DNA of 36,286 nucleotides from Minisyncoccota bacterium. Its GTDB lineage: Bacteria > Patescibacteriota > Minisyncoccia > JAHIHE01 > JAGLIN01. Of the stretch, positions 15,841 to 25,187 are shown piece after piece. Position 1 is the first letter of the stretch. Every line of letters starts with the position of its first letter. The notes beneath the pieces were generated by a model that was not told the origin of the DNA, made no database searches, and worked only from the letters and a program-made list of their open reading frames with translations. Location of the stretch: NCBI GenBank assembly GCA_023143145.1, contig JAGLID010000002.1, forward strand, positions 1 to 36,286, given 5' to 3'. The position numbers and the translations under genes are program-made.

Positions 15841-18306
15841 TTACATCCTCACCAACCCTTCAAATCCTTCTAACGCAGTTTTTATGGTTTTCAAAGAAAC
15901 ATCAATCACGCCTTTTTTATAAATTTTCTTACACGCAACCGCGTTCCATTTTATTTCTGCCATCGCTTGTTCAATTACGGTAATTCTGAAAATTTCCATA
16001 AACCTATTCTTTTCTTTTGCGGAAAGACTTTCCAGAAATTCTTTCAATAATTTTGAACGCCATTCTGGATATCTCCAAGTTTGAACCCAAAGATGCGTCA
16101 AATCTGCCGCGATATTATCAATACGAACTGAGTCCCAATCAGAAAGATAAATTTTTCCATTTTTTCCAGAAACGATTTGATTAGCAAGGGTAAAATCACC
16201 TTGAGCAATTACAAAATCTTCGTCTAATGTTTTTTTGTTTTTCAGAAGTAACTCATAAACACTCTCGAAATCTATTTTTCCACTTCCAACTTTTTGCTTT
16301 TGGTAATATTCAACCGTATTGAAATAATCCGCATATCCTCTTTTTACTATATATTTTATTACCCCGTTTTTTTCCACTTCTTTTATAAACTCGTCAGACA
16401 CGCTTTGCAAATTTCTCAAATTTTCAACAGAGCCTTTGACGTAGATATCTTTTTCATGTTTTTTGGGCATATCATAAAAGTCTCCCAGAATATCTCCTTC
16501 AATATATTTATAAGAATACCATTCTGGAATATCATTTAAAGACCCTCCTAGAAATCCTGTAAAATTAACTTTGCTTGATATTTTTTTGTTTTCAGTCATT
16601 ATTCTTGAAATTTCCATTCCCTTTTCAATCCCAGAAATATAACCTTTATTCGCTGTAATTCTCGCTTTCAAAAATATTTTCTGATCACCTTTCATAACAC
16701 TATGAGCATAATAGTTTTTTTGCTTTTTAACAAAATGGCTAACTGGTTTCGTAATTTTGAAACCTCTTTTCACAGCAAGCTTTTTTATTTTTTCATTAAT
16801 GTCCTTAATTGTATTGTACATAAAATTTTTTCCCCTTTTAGAATTTATCGCTTTTTTATAAAGTATTGCATATTTTTTAGCTGGAACCTCCCAAGAAAAA
16901 GATTCTTGCATCCCTTTTTTAATCAAGTCTCGCCACTGATCTTTATATTTATATGTTTCCAGCGCTCTGACAATCGCGACAAGAAGATCATTGGGATCAT
17001 AAGTTTTAAACACGAATCCGTTTCCATTTTTTGTTTGTGGATTATAATTTATAATTGTATCTGACAATCCTCCAGTCTCCCGAACAATTGGAATTGATCC
17101 ATATCTGAGACTTATCATTTGACCTAATCCGCAAGGCTCAAAACGAGATGGCATTAAAAACATATCTGAACCAGCATAAACTCTTGTTATCATTTTAGTT
17201 TCAAATTTCAAATGAGCTACAACTTTTTTCGGATTCTTTTTACTTAATTTTTTAAATATTTTTTTATAATAAGGGTCTGCACTGCCAATTAAAATCAATT
17301 GCATATTAAGCCTTAAAAGAGAATCTATAATCTCTAAAATCAAATCAAATCCTTTCTGTTCCGTTATCCTTGTTGCCATTGCAATCAAAGGAATATCATC
17401 ATCAACTTCAAGACCGAACTCTTCCTGAAGTTTCATTTTGTTGATAACTTTTTTTTCAAGAGAATTGTAATCATAATTTTTCCAAAGACCAGGATCAGCT
17501 TGTGGATTATATTCTTTATAATCAATGCCATTTATTATCCCAAAAAAACTTTTCTCTTGATGCTTTATTGCCAGGATATCATAAAGATCCTGCCCAAACT
17601 TTTTTTGAATTACTTCTTCAGCATATTTTTCGCTGACAGTGTTTATTATGTCCGCACTCAATATTCCTCTTTTTGTAAAATTAACTCTGTCAATTTTATA
17701 TTTATCCTTGAAGCCAGGCAACTCGCTCACGCCATCATCCTGCTCTTTCTTGTCAATTTCCCACCAATTCTTTCCGAACTGAAAAGTGAGATTATGGATC
17801 GTAAAAAGAGTTTTCGTTTTTTTAAAAAGTTCTTCTTTGCTAAATTTGGTTTTAAGCAAATACGGAATCAATCCATTGTGCCAGTCATTGCAATGTATTA
17901 TATCGGGAACCCAACCATTCATATTTCTAATCGCTTCAAAAACTGCGTAATTAAAAAACATAAAACGCTGGTTCTCGTCTTTATATCCATATATCTTGTT
18001 TCTTCCTCCAAAATATTTAAATTTGTCTATAAAACAAACTGGCAGTTCCTTGGTCAAATTACCTTTTTTTATCCTGAAATTTATATTATTGTTTTTTGTA
18101 ATTTTTACTTTTAAATCATCTTTTACAAGTTTTATGTTATGTTTTTTCTCATCTATAACTCCGTGCCTTGGCATAATAATTCTGACATCATGGCCCACTT
18201 TTGAAAGCGCTTTAGGTAAAGACCTTGAAACATCACCAAGACCGCCCGCTTTTGAAAAAGGAGACAGGTCTGTAGTCACAAAAAGTATTTTGAGCGGTTG
18301 TGGCAT
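15841..18306 (-). CDS. glgA: Glycogen synthase (GT5) fused to a C-terminal APH/maltokinase-like kinase
   Basis: This 821-residue protein joins two enzymes. Residues 1 to about 490 are a bacterial glycogen/starch synthase: SKAGGLGDVSRSLP (18-31) holds the KxGGL ADP-glucose motif, and EPCGLGQM...GSIPIVRETGGL is the C-terminal donor site. It extends alpha-1,4-glucan from an activated glucose donor. Residues about 500-821 form an aminoglycoside-phosphotransferase-like kinase. MKGDQKIFLKARI is a plausible ATP-lysine strand, QGDFTLAN (702-709) is the catalytic loop with Asp704 and Asn709, and LSDWDSV (721-727) is the metal-binding motif with Asp723. The family often has His before GD, but Gln is present here. 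The frame is continuous across the junction. Maltokinase belongs to this kinase fold, so a sugar or glucan acceptor is plausible. It probably works with the GH57 enzyme in glycogen turnover. Confidence 0.85.
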   Translation of the reverse strand: MPQPLKILFVTTDLSPFSKAGGLGDVSRSLPKALSKVGHDVRIIMPRHGVIDEKKHNIKLVKDDLKVKITKNNNINFRIKKGNLTKELPVCFIDKFKYFGGRNKIYGYKDENQRFMFFNYAVFEAIRNMNGWVPDIIHCNDWHNGLIPYLLKTKFSKEELFKKTKTLFTIHNLTFQFGKNWWEIDKKEQDDGVSELPGFKDKYKIDRVNFTKRGILSADIINTVSEKYAEEVIQKKFGQDLYDILAIKHQEKSFFGIINGIDYKEYNPQADPGLWKNYDYNSLEKKVINKMKLQEEFGLEVDDDIPLIAMATRITEQKGFDLILEIIDSLLRLNMQLILIGSADPYYKKIFKKLSKKNPKKVVAHLKFETKMITRVYAGSDMFLMPSRFEPCGLGQMISLRYGSIPIVRETGGLSDTIINYNPQTKNGNGFVFKTYDPNDLLVAIVRALETYKYKDQWRDLIKKGMQESFSWEVPAKKYAILYKKAINSKRGKNFMYNTIKDINEKIKKLAVKRGFKITKPVSHFVKKQKNYYAHSVMKGDQKIFLKARITANKGYISGIEKGMEISRIMTENKKISSKVNFTGFLGGSLNDIPEWYSYKYIEGDILGDFYDMPKKHEKDIYVKGSVENLRNLQSVSDEFIKEVEKNGVIKYIVKRGYADYFNTVEYYQKQKVGSGKIDFESVYELLLKNKKTLDEDFVIAQGDFTLANQIVSGKNGKIYLSDWDSVRIDNIAADLTHLWVQTWRYPEWRSKLLKEFLESLSAKEKNRFMEIFRITVIEQAMAEIKWNAVACKKIYKKGVIDVSLKTIKTALEGFEGLVRM

Positions 18307-18591
18307 AAAATTGATTTTATATAAAAATATTACTTTTAATTATTAAGCTCGCAATTCTAAGTTAAGCTCAAAATAATACGAAAATTTAGAATATCACTCC
18401 TATATATTCTAAGACAAATTATTTGCATAATAAATTAACCAGAAAACGCACATCTGATTACATTATAGCTTAAATATTGAAATTTTGGAACAGTTTTAAT
18501 TATGTAAACGATTTAGTTTATTTGAATTATAGCTCCATCTCTGTACTTATATTTCTTTTTCTTAATTAACATATTTTTTTCCATTTAGTCC

Positions 18592-19560
18592 TTATTCCGA
18601 TTCTAAATCAATTTCCATTCTTTGCAAGCCATCTGCCCATTCATTATCAACCCAGCCTCCTTCAATATCCAAAATTGCAATTTTACACTGAGCTGGACTA
18701 CCGTCCCATTCTATTTCACATTCTAATCCGCCATTAACTTCTTTAAGATTTCCTTTAATCTCTTTTCCTTTATTTCTTTCTTCTTTCTCTTTTTCGCACC
18801 AACTGTTGAAATCTCCTCTCAAGTCAACTTTGTCAATTTTTCCTAAAAACTTAGCCAATTCTATTACTGGATGACCTGGAAGTATTCGTATTTTTACTGT
18901 ATTTTCCCCTCCTTCAGCTTCTTCAATCTCTATTCCATGAAAATCTATTCCAAGGGCCAATACTTGATTTGCATCCCATCTACCATTTTCTTTCACAAAT
19001 TTTGATAAATATTTATTATCTCCTTTTTCATCTTCAACTTCTTTTATATAAACTTCTGCGCTTTCAGCGATTTCTTTTTGTTCTTCTGTAAGTTCAACCC
19101 ATTCTTGATTCAAACACATCCAATTGCTTTTTTCTTTTTTATCACGCCCCAAACCATTTATTCTTTCTTCGCCATATTTCTGCTCAATAATTAGCTTTAA
19201 TCCTTCTTTTCCTTCTTTAAGGCTAAAGTCTACACCTACAGTTTTTCCTTCTATTATGATTTCAGTTTCCGTTCCTTTTACAGGAACACCGAACGCCATT
19301 AAAAATGGCATAAATTGCTCGAATCTTTCTTTCTCTCTATCGCTAAACTCTACGCCCATAACTTTTCCTTCTGTCGTGATTTCAGTTTCTGTTCCTTTCA
19401 CGGGAATACCATATTTCATAAAAGATTTTTTTAATTCTTCAAGTTCACCTTCTTTTTTTTCTCTAAATTCTTGCCTCTCATCTTTCGACATTTCTGCATA
19501 AGTTTTCGCTTTTTGTTCTTGTTCTTCATCTAAATTTTGGTTGAATCCTTCTGTTCTCAT
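18592..19560 (-). CDS. Hypothetical acidic protein with an internal duplication
   Basis: This 322-residue, strongly charged, soluble-looking protein is not one I recognise. Near the N-terminus a unit of about 40 residues occurs twice. Each copy has a phenylalanine-containing helix, then GIPVKGTETEI or GVPVKGTETEI, then EGK..GV-F. The DNA copies, about 119 bases apart (near 19260 and 19379), are still nearly identical over some 30 bases, implying recent duplication. The first 40 residues are glutamate/lysine-rich and may form a coiled coil. The C-terminal half contains WDGSPAQCKIAILDIEGGW. There is no signal peptide or membrane segment. It ends 285 bases from the glycogen synthase start and lies just downstream of an MFS gene. 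Function is unknown. Confidence 0.6.
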   Translation of the reverse strand: MRTEGFNQNLDEEQEQKAKTYAEMSKDERQEFREKKEGELEELKKSFMKYGIPVKGTETEITTEGKVMGVEFSDREKERFEQFMPFLMAFGVPVKGTETEIIIEGKTVGVDFSLKEGKEGLKLIIEQKYGEERINGLGRDKKEKSNWMCLNQEWVELTEEQKEIAESAEVYIKEVEDEKGDNKYLSKFVKENGRWDANQVLALGIDFHGIEIEEAEGGENTVKIRILPGHPVIELAKFLGKIDKVDLRGDFNSWCEKEKEERNKGKEIKGNLKEVNGGLECEIEWDGSPAQCKIAILDIEGGWVDNEWADGLQRMEIDLESE

Positions 19561-19577
19561 ATATTTATTATTAAAAA

Positions 19578-20696
19578 TTACTTTCTAATTAAATTTATAA
19601 AAACGCCTGATAATGAACTTATAATAATTCCGCAAAATAACGCGTCTTGCAACGAAAGGGATTGAATTATCAACATAAAAAGAGCAAGAAGTACCAACGA
19701 CACGAATGCTCCGCCCATTTCAAAAAAGCAAACATATTCTGTACGAGGCTCTTTGTCCATATGTTCCTGAATTTTAACATCCCATGCCATTCTTTTTGCT
19801 TTTTCAAAAGCCACTGAAGAAGTGTTTAAAAGAAGAACACTAGCAAATGAACTGGCAAACACTCTGATTAAATCAGTAAAAACACTAATCAAACTCCCCC
19901 ACATCAATACTTTCTTTCTATTGAATTTATCCACCAAAATGCCCAAAATATAAAAAACTATAATAGACACAAATAAAGAAATCGTTTGAATTAATCCAAC
20001 TTTATCATATTCTAAAACAATTAAAAAGATAAAAATAGACCAAACCATGTATCCTAAATAAATTTGGAAATTTAAAAACCCATTGGCAATTAAATCTGGA
20101 TAAATCTTTTTAATATTAATAAGCCCAAAATTTATTTTTCTGATCTTTGATATTTCAGGAGTTAACAACAGTAACAAAATGGCGGGAATAATAAAAAGAA
20201 TAACTGCTACAAATCCCGCGCTAAATCCATAACTGCTTATTATTATTCCTCCCAAAATAGGCCCCGATGCCCCTGCAACTGCTGAATATATATTCAGTTT
20301 TCCAAGAATTTTACCACGGTTATTGTTTGGAGACATCTTTGATAAATGAACAAGAAATGGTAAAATATAAAACGCAATAACCGCTCCATATATCAAAGCG
20401 CTTAGATAAAAACCGTTTGACAAAGAATCAATTTTATCCAATGTTAAATAAAATATTATTGATGCAATGAACGAGAAACCAATCATTTTTTTCGCTCCAA
20501 TAACGCTTGAAAGCCAGGCGCTGATTGGCAGAAAGATCAAACGACTTAATTGGACTAGAACAAAAAATAATATAATAGCAGACAAAGAATACCCTTTTTC
20601 AAATAAATATATGGGTATAAAAATGCCAACTATTGAATTAGCAAAATTAAAAAAGCTATTACTAGCATAAAAAAGTTTTATTTCTTTGTGATTCAT
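19578..20696 (-). CDS. MFS transporter
   Basis: This 372-residue protein is almost entirely hydrophobic, with about ten to twelve membrane segments. A cytoplasmic loop GILVDKFNRKKVLMW falls in the second half, matching the loop 8-9 version of the D-x-x-x-R-K MFS motif. The N-terminal half has a weaker counterpart at SSVIGAKK. It is slightly shorter than the usual 400 residues. The substrate cannot be inferred. It starts 25 bases after the end of a second MFS gene on the same strand, and the hypothetical gene follows 17 bases after its stop, so the three are probably cotranscribed. The two transporters are not close copies. Confidence 0.8.
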   Translation of the reverse strand: MNHKEIKLFYASNSFFNFANSIVGIFIPIYLFEKGYSLSAIILFFVLVQLSRLIFLPISAWLSSVIGAKKMIGFSFIASIIFYLTLDKIDSLSNGFYLSALIYGAVIAFYILPFLVHLSKMSPNNNRGKILGKLNIYSAVAGASGPILGGIIISSYGFSAGFVAVILFIIPAILLLLLTPEISKIRKINFGLINIKKIYPDLIANGFLNFQIYLGYMVWSIFIFLIVLEYDKVGLIQTISLFVSIIVFYILGILVDKFNRKKVLMWGSLISVFTDLIRVFASSFASVLLLNTSSVAFEKAKRMAWDVKIQEHMDKEPRTEYVCFFEMGGAFVSLVLLALFMLIIQSLSLQDALFCGIIISSLSGVFINLIRK

Positions 20697-20721
20697 AATT
20701 TAATTTATGAGATTCAGAGGC

Positions 20722-21924
20722 TTAGCCCCTGTTAAGTTTTTCGTTTTTCAGCTTTATTTTCAAAACTACTGTCGCAATTCCAAAAAATACCCATATCAAA
20801 ACAGCATAAAATAATAAAACCATTTGAGGAGCCAGCATGGTCAAAAGTATCCCTGCCAAAAATGGAGATAATGCTTCAAGCAAATAGCCAAATATGGTTA
20901 GAATAGCAATAATTTCCGCTCTATATTCGCTTTCAATATTTTTAATCTCCAAAACTCCTCTTGCTGGACCGCCTATCGCAAGTCCAACAGAGAACAGCCC
21001 CGCTAATATCCAAAACATAGATAAACTTACAGAAAAAGCCATCACAAAGGTCGAGATTCCCATTATAAAAAAAGCCCATCTCATTCCGGTCATATATGAT
21101 CTTTTGTCAACTAATTTTCCCGCAAAGGGAAGGACAATCATTGCCACAATTCCCTGAGTCGCAAACACGCTCCCTATCACAGTACTTGAATTAATAAAAG
21201 AAATAATAATTAGAGGATATAAAATAATTTCCACAGACCACATCATTCTAAATGGAATTTCAAAAAGAAAGCGATAAACGAGATATGGTTTTGATAAAAT
21301 ATATTTAATCCCAAAAAGGTAATTATGTTTTTCTTCTGATTTTTTGATTTCCTCTTTTTCTCTGCCAAAAAATTTCAGAGCAAGAAAAAATGGGATTAAA
21401 AGAACTGCAAACTGCAGATAATAAGGCGCGCCTAAAAAATATCTGTCAGCTACAAACCCACCAAATATTGCCCCAAAACTTCCTGCAATTGACTGGGCTG
21501 AATATAAATACCCCAAGAGCTTACCTTGATTTTTTTCCGTTGAAAGATGATTCTGAAGATACGCGATCAAAAGCGGTCCCATCGCCGCGCCAGCAAAACC
21601 AAAAATCATCTTGCCTCCCATATACTGCAAAATATTTGTGGAAGTCGCGTAAATCAACGGATAAACAATTCCTAACGCCGCGCCTGCAATTATAAATTTG
21701 TTTTTCCCATAAATTCTGGAAAGCCGCGCGAAAATCAGAGCGATTAAAGACAAGCTCAGAGTTCCAAGAGCAAAAGTAAGCCCCATCAAAACGCTGTTCT
21801 CCGTCAAGCTGGAAATAAATCTTTGCTCAATCGGAGCAATTAAACTCCCCGAAAAAACAACGGAAATAGACATCAAAAAAACAATAAGATATTCTTTTTT
21901 GAAATTTTGAAAAATTTTAAACAT
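20722..21924 (-). CDS. MFS transporter
   Basis: This 400-residue protein has the expected twelve hydrophobic segments of the major facilitator superfamily. ARLSRIYGKNKFIIAG (about 66-81) matches the loop 2-3 motif G-x-x-x-D-R-x-G-R-R in degenerate form, and GKLVDKRSYMTGMRW is the equivalent second-half loop. GPLLIAYLQNHLSTEKNQGK resembles the fourth-fifth helix region of drug-efflux MFS proteins. Efflux of a small compound is a reasonable guess, without proof. It is the first gene of a probable three-gene operon continuing to 18592. A short hairpin (GAGGC-TTA-GCCCC) lies at its stop codon. Confidence 0.82.
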   Translation of the reverse strand: MFKIFQNFKKEYLIVFLMSISVVFSGSLIAPIEQRFISSLTENSVLMGLTFALGTLSLSLIALIFARLSRIYGKNKFIIAGAALGIVYPLIYATSTNILQYMGGKMIFGFAGAAMGPLLIAYLQNHLSTEKNQGKLLGYLYSAQSIAGSFGAIFGGFVADRYFLGAPYYLQFAVLLIPFFLALKFFGREKEEIKKSEEKHNYLFGIKYILSKPYLVYRFLFEIPFRMMWSVEIILYPLIIISFINSSTVIGSVFATQGIVAMIVLPFAGKLVDKRSYMTGMRWAFFIMGISTFVMAFSVSLSMFWILAGLFSVGLAIGGPARGVLEIKNIESEYRAEIIAILTIFGYLLEALSPFLAGILLTMLAPQMVLLFYAVLIWVFFGIATVVLKIKLKNEKLNRG

Positions 21925-22118
21925 AATGGTTAAAATATTCTTTAATAACTATATTCTGTATTACTATTGATATCTTATAAAAATCTACGCAATTGAATTT
22001 GAAAATTGAAAAATACTAAAGTTGAGAAAGAAAAGTTTGATTTCTTTGTGGTTTGAATTCATTTTTCTTATTATTTCTTACATTCAAAAAAGGTTATTCG
22101 TTCTGGATTAAATACAAT

Positions 22119-22760
22119 TTATTTCGTTCTGCTTTCTTTTTGATATTCAAAATATGAATAAGCAAACAAGTAAATCGATGTCAAAATAATAGGAAATATA
22201 ATAAACAACAAAGCATGCTTTTCAAATAATATTCCCGGGATAACAAGCGCACCACAAAGCTTGAATAATTTTCCACCAATCTTGTGAGTTTTATCCCAAA
22301 CCGTTTCGCTACTCAAAGTCCAAGGAGTTCGAATTCCGATAAACCAATTTCTCTTGGCATTCTCCATTAAAATTCCACTATAATAAAATAGCGGAGCAAT
22401 CATCAAAAAAATCATTGTAGTCATATTAAATCTATAACCAAGATTCCAAAATATGGTCAGCAAATGAACATAGGACAAAAACAAAAGGACTAGTACTATA
22501 AATTCATCATAATATCTTCTAAATTTTTCAATATTTGATTTCAAGGGATCGATTTTCGGAATAAGTAAAAATATACCTATTAACCCAAGAGACAAAAAAG
22601 GAGTAAAAAACACTCCCCAAAATTTTGACATATAGCCGTTAACTTCTCCCTTTTCATTCCAATGAGAAGCCATTTGCTCAGGCATTGAAGGATAGAGAAT
22701 GACTCCAATAATAAACAAAACTGCCACAATTCCCAAAAATATTGTTTTTTGATTTTTCAT
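22119..22760 (-). CDS. SdpI/DUF1648 family membrane protein
   Basis: This 213-residue protein has about six hydrophobic segments. YPSMPEQMASHWNEKGEVNGY near residues 23-43 is the DUF1648 signature (P-x-x-H-W-x-x-x-G). The C-terminal part with RNWFIGIRTPWTLSSETVW and TH-K-GGKLF matches SdpI, the Bacillus immunity protein against the SdpC toxin. Most homologues in other bacteria have no known toxin partner, and none is visible here. It lies alone between the TPR gene and the MFS pair, all on the minus strand, with spacers of 72 and 194 bases. Membrane stress or immunity function is an inference by family. Confidence 0.85.
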   Translation of the reverse strand: MKNQKTIFLGIVAVLFIIGVILYPSMPEQMASHWNEKGEVNGYMSKFWGVFFTPFLSLGLIGIFLLIPKIDPLKSNIEKFRRYYDEFIVLVLLFLSYVHLLTIFWNLGYRFNMTTMIFLMIAPLFYYSGILMENAKRNWFIGIRTPWTLSSETVWDKTHKIGGKLFKLCGALVIPGILFEKHALLFIIFPIILTSIYLFAYSYFEYQKESRTK

Positions 22761-22832
22761 ATATTTAGATTTAATTTATAAAATATCTACAACTATATTA
22801 ACCACTTTGTTGCTTATTATATTTTATAAAAA

Positions 22833-24914
22833 CTAAATTATCTCATCTATTATTACTTGAACTTTTTCTTTTGCGTCGTCTGGCATCCACTCCGTCATAT
22901 TTATTTCCCTTTTTAACTCTTCTTTCGATTTACCTGTCACAGTAAAATATTCTTCGACTATTTCTTCAAAATCATCTAGACGATCGAACTTGACATAAAA
23001 ACTAAAAAGCGAAAAATATGCATCAGAATATTGCTTGTTAATTTCAATTGCAAATTTCATTTCTTTCTCATAGATATCTAACTTTCCTAATTCGTTATAA
23101 ACTAGTGCAAGTTCATAATGAAAAACAGAAGATTCTGGAATATTATTTATACCATATTCAAAGAGTTCAACTTTCTCAGCTAATTTTCCTTGATAACCAT
23201 ACATAAGCCCCAAACCATAATATGCCTTTTCAAATTTTGAATCTAATTCAATAGCTTTTTTATATTCCTCTATAGCCTTGTCTACGTCACCAATTTGAGC
23301 ATGTGCACTCCCTAGATTAAGATGAAAATCAGGAACTTCAGGAGCTATTTCAATTGCAGTTTGAGTTTCTTTAATTGCTTCAAAAAACCTTTCTGTCCTT
23401 GAATAAGCTATTCCTAAATTTGAATACGCCCATGCATAAGTAGAATCTAAACTAATCGCTTTTTTTGCAGATGCAATTGCTTTATCAAATTCATTATATC
23501 GCATATAAACAGATGCCATTGAGCTCAAAGACGGAACATGTTCAGGATTTATAAACAGAGCCTTTTCGTATTCTGATTTTGCAACTTCAACATTGCCCAA
23601 TTTATAATTTGGAAGACCAATCCAATAATGTGCCTCAACCGCTTCTTCGCTATTTTCGGATGCGTCGAGAGCTATTTCTGCTTGCACAATAGCTTCATTG
23701 TAATTTCCATCTGCATAAAATTGTTTTGAATACAACATATTAAATGAATAATTACCTGATGCACCGTCCTCATTAATACTAAAAGAAATTAATAAATTTA
23801 ATATTTGATAAACCTCTTTTGACGCCACATCAAAAACATCTTGAAATTCAACCGAATTCTTTGGTTCGATTATACTCGAGGCCCCATTATATCTTGAAAA
23901 GATTATATCTCCCACCTCATAATATACATCTTCGCTTGTTACATTTTTTATCTCACCTTCAACTTCAAAGAATAGTCTTGTTAACGTTCCAAGAGAAAAA
24001 CCTTTGTCTACTTCTTTTTTTGTATTTTCCTGAAATTCTGGCAGCATGAAAGAGATTTTATAAAAATTACCAGAATTATTATCAATTAAAATTTCTGCCA
24101 TATCAACATCCCAGTTATCGGTTTCTTCTATTGAATCTATTATCGAATTTATATCCGACAATTTTATATCTAAATTATAGTCTTTCAGACTTTCAAAAAA
24201 TGAAATCAACTTTTCTTTGCTTAACCCAACTATAATTCTGTGATATTTTTTATCATTTACTTTATAATTTTTATCATAAGACCTAATAACGATAGCATTC
24301 TTTGCACTCTTAATAATTTTATTTACATCCTCATCACTTAATTGATTTGCAGACTGCATCATATTTTCTTCGCTTCCTGGAGGAATAGAAATATGAAGCC
24401 ACCTATCGCCTGCAATTACTGGCTGTAATATTTTATAAGTTTCCAAAAACAATAGTTGTGGATAAATACGATTTATTTCCCTTGTTAGATTATCAGAATT
24501 ATTATAATCAAACAAAAGAAAAAGATTTTCTTTATTCCACCGAGATACCATTTTTATAATATTGTTTTCTGATTCTACTAGATCCTCTACGACCAATTCA
24601 ACTTCAGACATTTTCTCAGAATTTTTATGATAGTTAAGCACAATTTCAAACTTATCAACTTCTTCATTTTCTACACCTGTAAATTTTGCAACGAAAGATT
24701 CCGACTGCAAAAGATTATTCCAGCTTCTTTCAAGAACAGCCACTGGATTTTCGGTAGAAACAGGAGTAATTATCTTCAAAATAATTGCAATTAAAAAAAC
24801 AACAGAAATCACAATTGCAACCAACATTATTTTTTTAAAAGAATGCTTTTGCGCAGGCTTAACACCAGCAGGACCGGAAATTGGCGCATTTGAGTTTTGA
24901 TTATCTAAATTCAT
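22833..24914 (-). CDS. Membrane-anchored TPR-repeat protein
   Basis: The 693-residue protein has a short polar N-terminus and one hydrophobic segment at about residues 29-49, suggesting an anchored extracytoplasmic body. Residues about 60-390 form an unrecognised domain rich in beta-strand patterns, with SFVAKFTGVENEE near its start, reminiscent of lipoprotein-type carriers. From about 395 to the end come roughly seven or eight tetratricopeptide repeats, for example AWAYSNLGIAYSRTERFFEA and KAYYGLGLMYGYQGKLAE. TPR arrays bind protein partners. The combination suggests an envelope scaffold. It lies downstream of the ATP-grasp operon but is separated from it by a terminator-like hairpin, so it is probably a separate transcript. 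Confidence 0.75.
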   Translation of the reverse strand: MNLDNQNSNAPISGPAGVKPAQKHSFKKIMLVAIVISVVFLIAIILKIITPVSTENPVAVLERSWNNLLQSESFVAKFTGVENEEVDKFEIVLNYHKNSEKMSEVELVVEDLVESENNIIKMVSRWNKENLFLLFDYNNSDNLTREINRIYPQLLFLETYKILQPVIAGDRWLHISIPPGSEENMMQSANQLSDEDVNKIIKSAKNAIVIRSYDKNYKVNDKKYHRIIVGLSKEKLISFFESLKDYNLDIKLSDINSIIDSIEETDNWDVDMAEILIDNNSGNFYKISFMLPEFQENTKKEVDKGFSLGTLTRLFFEVEGEIKNVTSEDVYYEVGDIIFSRYNGASSIIEPKNSVEFQDVFDVASKEVYQILNLLISFSINEDGASGNYSFNMLYSKQFYADGNYNEAIVQAEIALDASENSEEAVEAHYWIGLPNYKLGNVEVAKSEYEKALFINPEHVPSLSSMASVYMRYNEFDKAIASAKKAISLDSTYAWAYSNLGIAYSRTERFFEAIKETQTAIEIAPEVPDFHLNLGSAHAQIGDVDKAIEEYKKAIELDSKFEKAYYGLGLMYGYQGKLAEKVELFEYGINNIPESSVFHYELALVYNELGKLDIYEKEMKFAIEINKQYSDAYFSLFSFYVKFDRLDDFEEIVEEYFTVTGKSKEELKREINMTEWMPDDAKEKVQVIIDEII

Positions 24915-25074
24915 TTTTATTAATTTTATTTTTTTATATTTATTTATATTTTTAATAATACTTCTAAAGCGTGAAGAAATTATTATCTATTTTTATATTA
25001 CCCTACTTTCAACTAAAAAACAACAGAAATTTCACAAAATATGTTTCCTATATAATATACTTTCGACTAAAAAT

Positions 25075-25096
25075 CCCCTACTCAAATGAGGAGGGG
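25075..25096 (-). terminator. Rho-independent terminator of the ATP-grasp operon
   Basis: On the minus strand CCCCTCCTCA / TGAGTAGGGG forms a 10-bp stem with one mismatch and a two-base tip, followed by ATTTTTAG. It lies 92 bases beyond the last ATP-grasp stop and before the TPR gene. The rest of the 273-base gap holds only a repeated TACTTTC(A/G)ACTAAAAA string. Confidence 0.7.
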
Positions 25097-25187
25097 GCAA
25101 AGAATGGTCAACAAAACGTCAAAACTAAAACATTATAAAAAATACAAACATCTACATTCGCGTTTTAGCTATTTTGGTTTATGCTTA

